Below are positions 33,306-41,847 of a DNA stretch of 64,000 bases, one piece after another. Positions within the stretch are counted from its first letter, which is position 1; each line of letters begins with the position of its first letter. The notes below the pieces were generated by a model, which did not search any database, was not told the DNA's origin, and was given only the letters and a program-made list of their open reading frames with translations. A program made the translations under genes and the position numbers. Origin of the DNA: AC-32 sp963728765 (lineage in GTDB: Bacteria > Actinomycetota > Thermoleophilia > Gaiellales > Gaiellaceae); assembly GCA_963728765.1 (NCBI GenBank), contig CAVSKX010000002.1, positions 310,001 to 374,000 on the forward strand, read 5' to 3'.

Positions 33306-35264
33306 TTACGTCGTTGAACCTTTTGGCGGCGGCTGCATGGTTGCGCCCGGGAATGGGCGCGGGACCGGCTTCGGCTGCGGGCGGCGTCGGCGCTCTTCGG
33401 CCGGCAGCTCGGCCTCCGCCTCGGGAGTGCCCTCGTCCGGGAACACGCTCGACTCGTCCTCGCCCGCGAGCAGCCGCTCGAACTGATCCTTGTCGATCGT
33501 CTCGCGCTCGATCAGCAGGCCCGAGATGCGATGCAGCTCGTCCATGTGCGTCTTCAGCGTCGCAACGGCCAGCTCGTGCGCCTCCTCGATCACGCGCCGG
33601 ATCTCGTCATCGATCTCGCGCGCGATCTCCTCGGAGTAGTCGGGCTCGGCACCCATCTCGCGGCCGAGGAACGGCATGTCGTGGTTCCGGCCGAGCACGC
33701 GCGGGCCGAGCTTCTCGCTCATGCCATAGCGCATGATCATCTGCTTGGAGATCGAGGTGACCTTCTCGAGGTCGTTGGCGGCGCCCGTCGTGACCTCGTG
33801 GAAGACGAGCTCCTCCGCGGCGCGGCCGCCGAGCGTCATCGCCAGCTGCTCCATCAGCGCGGTCTTCGTCGTCAGGTAGCGGTCCTCGCGCGGTAGCGAA
33901 ATCGTGTAACCGAGCGCCTGGCCGCGGCTGATGATCGAGATCTTGTGCACCTCGTCGGTGTGCTCAAGGTAGTGCCCGACGATCGCGTGGCCAAGCTCGT
34001 GGTAGGCGGTGATCTTCCGCTCTTCCTCGGAGAGCAGGCGGGTCTTCTTCTCCGGGCCGGCGATCACGCGCATGATCCCCTCCTCCAGCTCCTCCTGCTC
34101 GATCGTCTTCTTGCCGCGGCGCGCGGCGAGCAGCGCGGCCTCGTTGACGAGGTTCGCGAGGTCGGCGCCGGTGAAGCCCGGCGTCCCTGCGGCGAGCGTG
34201 TCGAGGTCGATCTCGGGTGCGATCGGCTTGCCCTTCGCGTGCACCTCGAGGATCTTGCGGCGACCGACGCGGTCGGGCCGGTCGACGACGATCTGGCGGT
34301 CGAAGCGGCCCGGGCGCAGCAGCGCCGGATCGAGGATGTCGGGCCGGTTCGTGGCGGCGATCAGGATGATGTTGTCCTTCAGCTCGAAGCCGTCCATCTC
34401 GACGAGCAGCTGGTTGAGCGTCTGCTCGCGCTCGTCGTGGCCGCCGCCGAGGCCCGCGCCGCGGTGCCGGCCGACGGCGTCGATCTCGTCCATGAAGACG
34501 ATGCAGGGCGCCGCCTGCTTGGCCTGCTCGAACAGGTCGCGCACGCGCGAGGCGCCAACGCCGACGAACATCTCGACGAAGTCGGAGCCCGAGATCGAGA
34601 AGAACGGCACGCCTGCCTCGCCCGCGACCGCGCGCGCCAGCAGCGTCTTACCGGTGCCGGGCGGGCCGTAGAGCAAAACGCCCTTCGGGATCCGCGCGCC
34701 CAGCGCCTGGAATTTCTTCGGGTTCTCGAGGAACTCCTTGATCTCCTGGAGCTCCTCGACGGCCTCGTCGACGCCCGCGACGTCCTTGAAGCCGATCTTC
34801 GGCGAGTCGGGGGCCATTCGCTTTGCGCGCGACTTGCCGAAGGACATCACCTTCGAGCCACCGCCCTGGACCTGGTTCATCAGGAAGATCCAGAAGGCGA
34901 TCAGGATGATGAACGGGAGCAGCGAGAAGAACGCGCTCACCCAGGAGAAGCCGCCCGTCCCCTTTGAGTCGAAATCGACGCGCTGTGCCGTCAGGAGGTC
35001 CGTGAGCTGCGGAACGGACTGGTCGGCGGGGTAGTGGACGGTGAACTTCTTGTCGCTGTCGCTCGGGATCGTGCCGGTGATCGAGCGCTTGCTCGGGTTG
35101 AAGTCCACGTTTGCGAGGTCGCCCTTCTGGGCGTGCTGGATGAACTGCGAGTAGGTGAACTTCGTCTCGCTCTTGCCGTGCGGGATCAGCGTCTGGCTCG
35201 CCAGCCAGACGAGGAGGACGATCACGACGAGCGGGAAAAGCGCTGAGCGGAAAAATCGGTTCAC
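33306..35264 (-). CDS. ftsH: ATP-dependent zinc metalloprotease FtsH
   Basis: This membrane-anchored AAA+ protease degrades damaged membrane and regulatory proteins. The protein has 652 residues with a first membrane helix at about 8-23, an extracytoplasmic domain, a second helix at 108-130, Walker A GPPGTGKT at 200-207, Walker B IVFMDEIDA near 255-263, the second region of homology around RPGRFDRQ, and the zinc site HELGH at 422-426. The C-terminal tail is Pro/Arg-rich. GTG at 35264 places the first helix normally. It lies downstream of tilS-hpt, the usual actinobacterial order. Confidence 0.97.
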   Translation of the reverse strand: MNRFFRSALFPLVVIVLLVWLASQTLIPHGKSETKFTYSQFIQHAQKGDLANVDFNPSKRSITGTIPSDSDKKFTVHYPADQSVPQLTDLLTAQRVDFDSKGTGGFSWVSAFFSLLPFIILIAFWIFLMNQVQGGGSKVMSFGKSRAKRMAPDSPKIGFKDVAGVDEAVEELQEIKEFLENPKKFQALGARIPKGVLLYGPPGTGKTLLARAVAGEAGVPFFSISGSDFVEMFVGVGASRVRDLFEQAKQAAPCIVFMDEIDAVGRHRGAGLGGGHDEREQTLNQLLVEMDGFELKDNIILIAATNRPDILDPALLRPGRFDRQIVVDRPDRVGRRKILEVHAKGKPIAPEIDLDTLAAGTPGFTGADLANLVNEAALLAARRGKKTIEQEELEEGIMRVIAGPEKKTRLLSEEERKITAYHELGHAIVGHYLEHTDEVHKISIISRGQALGYTISLPREDRYLTTKTALMEQLAMTLGGRAAEELVFHEVTTGAANDLEKVTSISKQMIMRYGMSEKLGPRVLGRNHDMPFLGREMGAEPDYSEEIAREIDDEIRRVIEEAHELAVATLKTHMDELHRISGLLIERETIDKDQFERLLAGEDESSVFPDEGTPEAEAELPAEERRRRPQPKPVPRPFPGATMQPPPKGSTT

Positions 35265-35329
35265 AGGCCCTCTATCGGCACAGGGTACCAATGAGTATGA
35301 GCTTCATCGGTGCCCCGGATTGGTCGTTT

Positions 35330-35887
35330 TCAAAGTGTCGTCGGGAGCAGGTGCTCGTCAAGTACGCCGACGTAGGGCAGGTTCCTGTAGCGCTCTGCGA
35401 AGTCGAGGCCGTACCCCACCACGAACTTGTTCGGAATCTCGAAGCCGACGTAGCGAACGGGCACGTCGATTTCGCGCCGCGAGGGCTTCGTCAGCAGCGC
35501 ACAGACCTCGAGGCTGGCGGGCTCGCGCGATTCCAGATTCCGCATCAGATACGACAGCGTCAGGCCGGAGTCGATGATGTCCTCGACGACGAGCACGTCG
35601 CGGCCCTCGATGCTGATGTCGAGGTCCTTGAGGATGCGCACGATGCCTGAGGAGTCGGTGGCGTCGCCGTAGCTCGAGATCGCCATGAAGTCGACCTCGC
35701 AGGCAACGGTGAGGTGGCGCATGAAGTCGGCCATGAAGAAGACGGCGCCTTTGAGAACGCCGATCAGCAGCAGGTCGCGTCCCTCGTAGTCCGCCGAGAC
35801 CTCGGCGCCCAGCTCGGCCACCCGTGCGGCGAGCGTTTCCTCGTCGATGAGGATCTCGCCGATCGCCGCGTCGAGTTGCGTGCTCAC
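35330..35887 (-). CDS. hpt: hypoxanthine phosphoribosyltransferase
   Basis: This purine-salvage enzyme joins hypoxanthine or guanine to PRPP. The 185-residue protein has LLLIGVLKGAVFFMADFMRH, VDFMAISSYGDATDSSG, the PRPP-binding motif VLVVEDIIDSGLTLSYL, and VRYVGFEIPNKFVVGYGLDFAERYRNLP. The GTG start overlaps the tilS stop (GTGA), so both are cotranslated. Length is typical for the family. Confidence 0.97.
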   Translation of the reverse strand: MSTQLDAAIGEILIDEETLAARVAELGAEVSADYEGRDLLLIGVLKGAVFFMADFMRHLTVACEVDFMAISSYGDATDSSGIVRILKDLDISIEGRDVLVVEDIIDSGLTLSYLMRNLESREPASLEVCALLTKPSRREIDVPVRYVGFEIPNKFVVGYGLDFAERYRNLPYVGVLDEHLLPTTL

Positions 35888-36864
35888 CGGCGCTCCGCCT
35901 TGATCCCCGGCGCCTCGACGAGGCCGGGCACGGCGACGACTTCGCGCCCCCTGACGACGAGGGGCCATGCCTCTCGCTCCGAGCGGGGGATCTTCGCGTC
36001 GACGAACACGTCCTGCACCTTCTTGGAGCGGCCGGCGAGCCTGTCGCCGGGGCGCCAGCTTCGTACCTTAAGGCCTGCGAGCTCCGATTCGATCGTCCAC
36101 TCGCCCCACCGCACCCGACCCTCGAGCGCGACCGGAGTCTGCTCGAGCCAGACGCGGTCGTATTCGCGGACCGCGGTGAGGCCGCCGCCGAGGTCGACGC
36201 GGCGCGAGCCGGTCGATGCGGCCAGCAGGTCGTCGAGCTTCGACGGGCGCCCCTCGGCGAGGCGGAGGAGGTTCTTCTCGGCGCCCGGGTGGAGGCGGCG
36301 CAGTAGCGGGAGGATCTCGTCGCGGATCAGGCCTCGGCGCGTCCCCGGGTTCGAGCTGTCGGTGCGGTACGCGAGCCCCTCGGCCTCGCAGTAGGCCCGG
36401 GTTTCCTCGCGCCAGAGCGGGAGCAGCGGACGAACGACGCCGTCCTCGCGCTTCGGCTTGATCCCGCCGGGCGCGCCGCTCGAGACGAGCCGGTAGAGGA
36501 CGGTCTCGACCTGATCCGAGGCCGTGTGCCCGGTGGCGCGAAGGCCGTCGGCGGCGAACGAGTACCGAATCCGCCGCAGGTCGTCCTCCGTCGTGCCGCC
36601 ACGACCGTCCACGACCTCTGCTCCGAGCGCCTCGCGGCAGAAGCCAGCGTCCTCGTCGGACTCGGCTCCACGGAGGCCGTGGTTCACGTGGAGCGCGGAG
36701 ACGAGGTAGCCGAGCCCGCGCAGCGCGTGCCAGAGGCAGGTCGAGTCCGCGCCGCCGGACACGAGCGCGACGACTTCCCCGTTCGGCGGAATCAGGTCGT
36801 GCGCGCGGATGTGCTCGTGGACGCGAGCACGGAGGGCGGCGGTGTCGACCCTGTCGTCTGCCAT
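35884..36864 (-). CDS. tilS: tRNA(Ile)-lysidine synthetase
   Basis: TilS modifies the wobble C of the AUA-reading isoleucine tRNA to lysidine. The 326-residue protein has the PP-loop VSGGADSTC at about residues 35-43, ALHVNHGLRGAESDEDA, ATGHTASDQVETVLYRL, SSGAPGGIKPKRE and RTDSSN. A compact C-terminal domain carries WRPGDRLAGRSKKVQDVFVDAKIP. The ATG at 36864 is preferred over an upstream start because it sits just before the conserved helix. Confidence 0.95.
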   Translation of the reverse strand: MADDRVDTAALRARVHEHIRAHDLIPPNGEVVALVSGGADSTCLWHALRGLGYLVSALHVNHGLRGAESDEDAGFCREALGAEVVDGRGGTTEDDLRRIRYSFAADGLRATGHTASDQVETVLYRLVSSGAPGGIKPKREDGVVRPLLPLWREETRAYCEAEGLAYRTDSSNPGTRRGLIRDEILPLLRRLHPGAEKNLLRLAEGRPSKLDDLLAASTGSRRVDLGGGLTAVREYDRVWLEQTPVALEGRVRWGEWTIESELAGLKVRSWRPGDRLAGRSKKVQDVFVDAKIPRSEREAWPLVVRGREVVAVPGLVEAPGIKAERR

Positions 36865-36989
36865 CCCGCTGACAGTCTCGCAAGGCGACACACTCTCGGC
36901 ACGGTCCCGGCACTGACACGCGCGCTTCTCCCGGATACGCTCGCCTTGGGGAGGAGGCCGGGCGAACCGTCCCTAGATCAGCTAGCGCG

Positions 36990-37451
36990 TTAGAGCAGCG
37001 GCGAAACGTCGCAGCCGAGGTGCGCGAGCGGCGCCTGGGCCCGCGCCAGGACGGTGTGCGCGAAGTTGGCGAGTCGGTAGGCCCGGTACACGTGCGGCCC
37101 GGAGTCGCGGTGGCGTTCCTGCTGCTGCACGGCCTTCGCGTACTCGCTCAGCATCCCGATGACGAGAAGCCGCGCCTGCTGCAGCGCGGAATCGGTCGGC
37201 CCCGTGCCACGCATGATCTTCGACGCCGAACGGGCCTGCCCCTCGACGTCCTTCCCCGACGCATCGCCGCTCTGGTACTGCTCGCTCCAGAGCTCGAGCG
37301 CGGTCATGTTCGTCCGCGCAGTCTCGATGAACTGCCGGTCGGTCGCCGAGCAGGTGTGCACCGCGGTCGGGCGCGCACGGCCGTTCGTCACGTGCACGAG
37401 CGCGAGTAGGAGCACGGCGAGTACACCGGCCGTGGTGAGGCCAATCCGCAT
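36990..37451 (-). CDS. hypothetical membrane-anchored or exported protein
   Basis: This 153-residue protein has an N-terminal hydrophobic stretch (MRIGLTTAGVLAVLLLALVHV) that acts as a signal or anchor. A mainly helical domain follows with two Cys residues, one near each end of the mature part (HTCSATDRQF and HLGCDVSPLL), that could form a disulfide. I recognise no family. It lies upstream of tilS on the same strand with a 125-base gap, and 57 bases downstream of the GNAT gene. The ATG at 37451 places the hydrophobic stretch at the N-terminus. Confidence 0.65.
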   Translation of the reverse strand: MRIGLTTAGVLAVLLLALVHVTNGRARPTAVHTCSATDRQFIETARTNMTALELWSEQYQSGDASGKDVEGQARSASKIMRGTGPTDSALQQARLLVIGMLSEYAKAVQQQERHRDSGPHVYRAYRLANFAHTVLARAQAPLAHLGCDVSPLL

Positions 37452-37508
37452 GCCCGGATTCTCGGCGCACAGCGCGGCACGATCCTCCCCCGTTCGGGGA
37501 TTCACCCG

Positions 37509-38291
37509 CTAGAAGAACACGAGGCTGCGGTACGAGATCGTTTGCCGCATGCCGATCCTCTCGTAGACGTGGATTGCCACGGCGTTCTCCGCGCGCACGA
37601 ACAGGCAGACCGCCGGCACCCGCTCGAGCAGCAGGCGACACAGATCACGCATGCCCCGCTGGGCATTCCCGCGGCGGCGCACGCGCGGGTCGACCCAGAC
37701 CTGCTGCAGCTGCACCGCGGAAGGCGTCCAGGCCGACGCCTCCGCCTTGAAGAGAATCGTGTCGCCGTCGCGCCAGATCCACGACCGGCCGTCCTCGATC
37801 TGCGCGCGGGTGCGCCAGCGAAAGCCCTCCGCGTCGCGCTCGAGTGGGTTCGTCCCGAGCTCCTCGCGGTGCGCTTCCGCGCAGGCCGGAACGAGCAGCT
37901 CGAAGTCCTCTCGCGTCGCGGGACGCAACGCCGTTCCTCCCGGCTCCGGAGGCTCCTCGAGCACATACACCGGTTGGCCCGGCCGGTCCTCGCGCGGGGA
38001 CGGCAGCCGGTCGTGCGCGGCCGCCCAGAAGTCGCCCACCGCGTTCTCCTCGCCGATCACGAGCCTGGCTCGAGTCGCCCCGCCGACTTCCGCAAAGGCA
38101 CCACACCCGCTTCCGGAGGGAACGAGGTTCGTGCCGACGTGGCAGAGCGCCACGAGCCGCCCGCCGTCGCTGAGCCCGGTGAAACGGCCGAGCCCACGCC
38201 GTGCCACGTCTTCGAGGAAGACGCGCTCGATCGGGTCCTCCGCGCAGAAGGTGAGGATCTCGTCCAACGCCGGTTCGCTCAGCGCGGGCAT
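37509..38291 (-). CDS. GNAT family N-acetyltransferase with DUF4081-like N-terminal domain
   Basis: This 260-residue protein has two parts. The first 120 residues (PIERVFLEDVARRGLGRF, CHVGTNLVPSG) look like the DUF4081 module found before GNAT domains in actinobacteria. The second is a GNAT domain with VWVDPRVRRRGNAQRGMRDLC, the acetyl-CoA pyrophosphate loop (here RRRGNAQR rather than RxxGxA/G), and LFVRAENAVAIHVYERIGM. The acceptor is unknown. The ATG at 38291 is divergent from deoD with a 24-base gap. Confidence 0.85.
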   Translation of the reverse strand: MPALSEPALDEILTFCAEDPIERVFLEDVARRGLGRFTGLSDGGRLVALCHVGTNLVPSGSGCGAFAEVGGATRARLVIGEENAVGDFWAAAHDRLPSPREDRPGQPVYVLEEPPEPGGTALRPATREDFELLVPACAEAHREELGTNPLERDAEGFRWRTRAQIEDGRSWIWRDGDTILFKAEASAWTPSAVQLQQVWVDPRVRRRGNAQRGMRDLCRLLLERVPAVCLFVRAENAVAIHVYERIGMRQTISYRSLVFF

Positions 38292-38315
38292 GGACCGCAA
38301 CTTTAGGCTCTGCCA

Positions 38316-39032
38316 ATGCCAATCCACGTCCGCGCCGAGCCGGGGGAGTACGGAGAGGCCTGCCTCCTCCCCGGCGACCCGCTCCGCGCCAAGTACATCG
38401 CCGAGACCTACTTCGACAACCCGGTCCAGCTCAACGGGGAGCGCGGGATGCTCGGCTACAGCGGCAAGTGGGAGGGCAAGCCGGTCTCGGTGCAGGCGAC
38501 CGGCATGGGCTGCCCGTCCGCGGCGATCGTGATGGAGGAGCTCGTGCAGCTCGGCGTCAAGCGCTTCCTGCGCGTCGGCACCTGCGGCGGCCTCCAGCAC
38601 GACCTCGAGCTGGGCGACCTGATCGTCGCGGTCTCGGCGGTTCCCGCCGACGGCACCGCGCGCCACTACGTCGGCCAGGAGCCGCACGTGCCGACAGCCG
38701 ACTGGGAGCTCGTCCATGCGGCCGTCCACGCCGCCAAGGAGCTCCACCAACCGCTGCGCGTGGGCGCGATCGCCTCGAGCGACACCTTCTACGACCCCGA
38801 CCCAGAGCGGCACAAGCGCTGGTCGGCGCGCGGCGTCCTCGGCGTCGAGATGGAGGCGGCCGTGCTGTTTACGATCGGCGCGCTACGCGGCGTCAGGGCC
38901 GGCTGCCTGCTGACGGTGAGCGACATCGTCATCGGCGAGGAGTTCACCCGGATCTCCGACGACGAGCTGCGCGCGGCGGTCGACCGCATGACGCGCGTGG
39001 CGCTCGCCACCGTCACCGAGTCTCGCCACTGA
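38316..39032 (+). CDS. deoD: purine-nucleoside phosphorylase, DeoD type
   Basis: This is a trimeric/hexameric NP-I family phosphorylase of 238 residues that would split purine nucleosides for salvage, matching hpt nearby. Motifs are LLPGDPLRAKYIAETYFDNP, VSVQATGMGCPSAAIVMEEL, RVGTCGGLQHDLELGDLIVA, GAIASSDTFYDPDPE and GVLGVEMEAAVLFTIGA with the ribose-binding Met-Glu. The ATG start is clear. Uridine phosphorylase is the closest alternative within the family. Confidence 0.9.
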   Translation: MPIHVRAEPGEYGEACLLPGDPLRAKYIAETYFDNPVQLNGERGMLGYSGKWEGKPVSVQATGMGCPSAAIVMEELVQLGVKRFLRVGTCGGLQHDLELGDLIVAVSAVPADGTARHYVGQEPHVPTADWELVHAAVHAAKELHQPLRVGAIASSDTFYDPDPERHKRWSARGVLGVEMEAAVLFTIGALRGVRAGCLLTVSDIVIGEEFTRISDDELRAAVDRMTRVALATVTESRH

Positions 39033-39064
39033 CGGTGTTCAAGAGCGACTGGTCCTGCCGTTCT

Positions 39065-39104
39065 CCTCAGACGGCCGCGCGAGCAAAGCTCGCCCGGCCT
39101 GAGG
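39065..39104. terminator. long imperfect hairpin after deoD with AAA triloop
   Basis: The apex GCGAGC-AAA-GCTCGC (39079-39093) extends through GGCCG/CGGCC and an outer CCTCAG/CTGAGG with small bulges, giving a hairpin of about 40 bases 33 bases past the deoD stop. It could terminate deoD before the lipid-kinase gene. The triloop links it to the other hairpins noted at 33207, 58792 and 60486. Confidence 0.5.
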
Positions 39105-39119
39105 GCGGGGCCGCAAGCG

Positions 39120-40022
39120 GTGCCTAGCATCGTCTTCCTCGTCAACCCGGCCGCCGAGAACGGCGCCGTCGGACGCCGCTGGCCGGAGCTCGCGCACCGC
39201 GCCGCCGCGCTTGGGCTACGCGGCGACGCGCTGCTCTCGGAGCGCCCAGGGCACCTGACCGAGCTCGCGCGCGAGGCCGCCGCCGACACCGACCTCCTCG
39301 TCGCGGTCGGCGGGGACGGAACCGTGCACGAGGTCGTCAACGGGATCGCCGGCCTCGACGTCGAGCTCGCCGTGATTGCGCGCGGCACCGGCTGGGACTT
39401 CGTCCGCACCTACGGCATCCCGCGCAAGCTCGAGGGCGCGGTCGACGTCGCGCTCAACGGGCGGACGCGCGAGATCGACCTCGGCCGCGTTCGCTACCGC
39501 GGCTGGGACGGCCGAGACGGCGACGCCGTCTTCGCCAACGTCGCCAGCGCCGGCATGAGCGGCGCGGTCGCGAAGCGCGCGAACGAGACGTCGAAGGCGC
39601 TCGGCGGAAAGGCCTCGTACGCCTGGGCGACGCTGGCCGTCTTCGCCCGCTGGCGCAACGACGAGGTGACCGCCCGAGTCGACGGCGAGGAGCACGCCGG
39701 CCGCATGCTCGACGTCATCGTGGCGAACGGTCGCTACCTGGGCGGCGGAATGAAGATGACGCCCGACGCCGAGCCCGACGACGGCCGCTTCGACGTGCTG
39801 CTGATCGGCGACGTCACGAAGCGCGACCTGATCGTGACCCTGCCGAAGATCTACCGCGGCACGCACTTGCCGCACCCGAAGGCGACCCTACTGCACGGCG
39901 CGCATGTCGAGGTCGACGCCCCGGAGCCGCTGCCGGTCGAGCTCGACGGCGAGCAACCGGGAACGACGCCGGTCAGCTTCGAGGTCGTGCCGCGGGCGCT
40001 GCGGCTACGCGTTCCCGCCTGA
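39120..40022 (+). CDS. diacylglycerol/lipid kinase family protein
   Basis: This protein of 300 residues with the DAGK catalytic fold probably phosphorylates a lipid at the membrane. Motifs are VFLVNPAAENGAVGRRW, the nucleotide loop LLVAVGGDGTVHEVVNGIAG, AVIARGTGWDFVRTYGIP, VANGRYLGGGMKMTPDAEPDDGRFDV and the C-terminal VELDGEQPGTTPVSFEVVP. The usual GTGND motif reads GTGWD here, a change of the Asn that may alter activity. It starts with GTG and overlaps the convergent coiled-coil gene by 18 bases. Confidence 0.88.
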   Translation: MPSIVFLVNPAAENGAVGRRWPELAHRAAALGLRGDALLSERPGHLTELAREAAADTDLLVAVGGDGTVHEVVNGIAGLDVELAVIARGTGWDFVRTYGIPRKLEGAVDVALNGRTREIDLGRVRYRGWDGRDGDAVFANVASAGMSGAVAKRANETSKALGGKASYAWATLAVFARWRNDEVTARVDGEEHAGRMLDVIVANGRYLGGGMKMTPDAEPDDGRFDVLLIGDVTKRDLIVTLPKIYRGTHLPHPKATLLHGAHVEVDAPEPLPVELDGEQPGTTPVSFEVVPRALRLRVPA

Positions 40023-40322
40023 GCCCGTCGGCTTCGGCTTGGCGGCCTTGGGGGCCGAGGTGCGTCGCGTCGTCGTCTTCCGCGCCGGCGACGACTTCGC
40101 CTTCGAGAGCTGGTCGACCTTTTTCTCGAGCGAGTCCACGCGCCGCTCGAGCGCGTCGAGTCCGCGTAGCCGACGCTGCAGCTCGTCCGCACGCTCCTTG
40201 AGCTGATTCGCGCTCTGGAGCAGCTTCTGCCCACCGGGGAGGTTCATGTCGCCGATCTTGCCGAGCGCCTCCTGGCCTCGGTCGGCCAGCTGGCTGATGA
40301 TGTCCTGTCGGTCCTGTGCCAC
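40005..40322 (-). CDS. small coiled-coil protein with basic tail
   Basis: This 105-residue protein is of unknown function. Residues 30-75 form a heptad-rich coiled coil (LLQSANQLKERADELQRRLRGL, RRVDSLEKKVDQL), followed by a Lys/Thr/Pro/Ala-rich basic tail that could bind nucleic acid. The GTG at 40322 is preferred because a TTG at 40340 would overlap the upstream gene's stop. It probably ends the operon with the L,D-transpeptidase. Confidence 0.7.
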   Translation of the reverse strand: MAQDRQDIISQLADRGQEALGKIGDMNLPGGQKLLQSANQLKERADELQRRLRGLDALERRVDSLEKKVDQLSKAKSSPARKTTTRRTSAPKAAKPKPTGSGGNA

Positions 40323-40329
40323 GGCGCTG

Positions 40330-41847
40330 TTATACCCCAAGCCGCTCTACCCGGAACGCGACTTCGTAGCAGCCCAGCCGGTTCACGACCGGACACGTCG
40401 AGCCCTGGCGCCGCGGTCGCAGGCGGCGCTGGCCGAGCGACGCTGCGGGCGACGCGAACTGCGCCACCGCGATCCCGGGGACATCGTCGCCGTCGAACGT
40501 GCCGAACTCCTTCGAGGTCGGGCACGGCGCGAGCGCGTGTGTCGGGCCGTCGGCGTTGCCGAGCAGGCCGAAGTCGCATTCGCGCGTGAACACGAACACC
40601 CGCCACGGGCGGCCTGGCGCAAGCCGGAGGTCGAGCGTCGGGCCGCCGCGGAAGACCTGGCCGTCCCGCGCGCGCAGCAGGCCGCGGCCCCACGTCTTCC
40701 AGACGCCGGCCGCGTCGACGTAGATGTTCCACTCGCCGGGCGGCGCCGAGATCTGCTCGCCGTGCGTCGTCTCCTTCGAGCCGCAGGTGGGACGGCCGCC
40801 GGGGCAGCCCGGGTCCATCGCCCGCCGCACGAGGAGACGCTCGAACCGGACGCGCACGTGCACCGGCGCCGCGCCGGCGCCTGACCAGCGCGCGAGGACG
40901 CGCTGTGCCACGACGACGCGCTTCCCAGGCCTGCGGGGGACGACGAGGCTGACGTCGACACCGTTCCCGTGCGCGCGCGCCCGGGCCCGCGGCGCGCCGG
41001 CCGTGCTGCCCGCGTCCACCACGCGGACCCGCAGCCGCGCGCCGGGCGCAGGCCTCGGCGGCACGCGCAGCCGGAAGCGGTAGGTGCCGCTCACGTCCCA
41101 CTGTCCCGGCTCGACGGCGAGGCACGCCTGGAAGGCGAGCACGACGCCCTTCGCCCGGTGGGCGCAGTCCGCGACGACACCGGCGTAGGTCTTGTCGCTC
41201 GAGAGGAAGAGGTCGCCCTCGCTCTCGCCGCGCGCGCTCGCCGGCGACGGCGCGCCGCCGTTGCGCTCGACCCACAGCGCGCGGAACGGGTGGATCTCGG
41301 TTCGCTCACCGCCCGGCGTCCAGTGGCCGCAGTCCCAGATCCACGCGCCGACGACGGTGACGCGGTCGCCCGCCTCCGGCCAGACGAACGGCGGCGTCGA
41401 CGCCTGCTCCCGCTCGACGTGGACACGTGCGGTCGACTCGCCGCGCCCGGCGAAGTTGCCGCTCGTCGCTGCGGATGCCCCGCCCATCAGCCGCCGGTAG
41501 GGCCGGTCGGGGAGGACGTTCAGGTTGACGTCGTAGCTGCGGTGGATGGTCGGCAGGTCCTCAGGCGTCGGGTGCACGGCGAGGTCACGTTCGTAGCGTG
41601 AGTCGACGACGCCCTCGAGGCGGCGCGCCGGCGGAGGCGGCCCGGTCGCCGGTGCGTTCCGGTCGCCGACATACACCCAGGTCGGGAGGTTGCGCTGGGT
41701 CTGCTCGATGTAGTCGCGCCCGCACCCGTCAGGGCGTGCGTCCGTCCCGGGGTCGACGAGCGCGGGCTGTCGCGCAGTTGCCGCGAACGTCGCAGCCAGC
41801 CCCGCGCAGAGCGCGGCCACCGTGGCGACGAGGGGGCGCCGCTTCAC
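40330..41847 (-). CDS. hypothetical secreted protein
   Basis: This 505-residue exported protein starts with RRPLVATVAALCAGLAATFAA, a signal peptide. The rest is beta-rich with several conserved-looking Trp and Cys positions (WIWDCGHWTPGGERTEIHPF, CGSKETTHG, FTRECDFGLLG, CPVVNRLGCYEVAF). I recognise no domain. The DCGHW...EIHP stretch suggests a metal or carbohydrate site but this is speculative. It overlaps the L,D-transpeptidase gene by GTGA, so it probably works in the cell envelope with it. Confidence 0.75.
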   Translation of the reverse strand: MKRRPLVATVAALCAGLAATFAATARQPALVDPGTDARPDGCGRDYIEQTQRNLPTWVYVGDRNAPATGPPPPARRLEGVVDSRYERDLAVHPTPEDLPTIHRSYDVNLNVLPDRPYRRLMGGASAATSGNFAGRGESTARVHVEREQASTPPFVWPEAGDRVTVVGAWIWDCGHWTPGGERTEIHPFRALWVERNGGAPSPASARGESEGDLFLSSDKTYAGVVADCAHRAKGVVLAFQACLAVEPGQWDVSGTYRFRLRVPPRPAPGARLRVRVVDAGSTAGAPRARARAHGNGVDVSLVVPRRPGKRVVVAQRVLARWSGAGAAPVHVRVRFERLLVRRAMDPGCPGGRPTCGSKETTHGEQISAPPGEWNIYVDAAGVWKTWGRGLLRARDGQVFRGGPTLDLRLAPGRPWRVFVFTRECDFGLLGNADGPTHALAPCPTSKEFGTFDGDDVPGIAVAQFASPAASLGQRRLRPRRQGSTCPVVNRLGCYEVAFRVERLGV

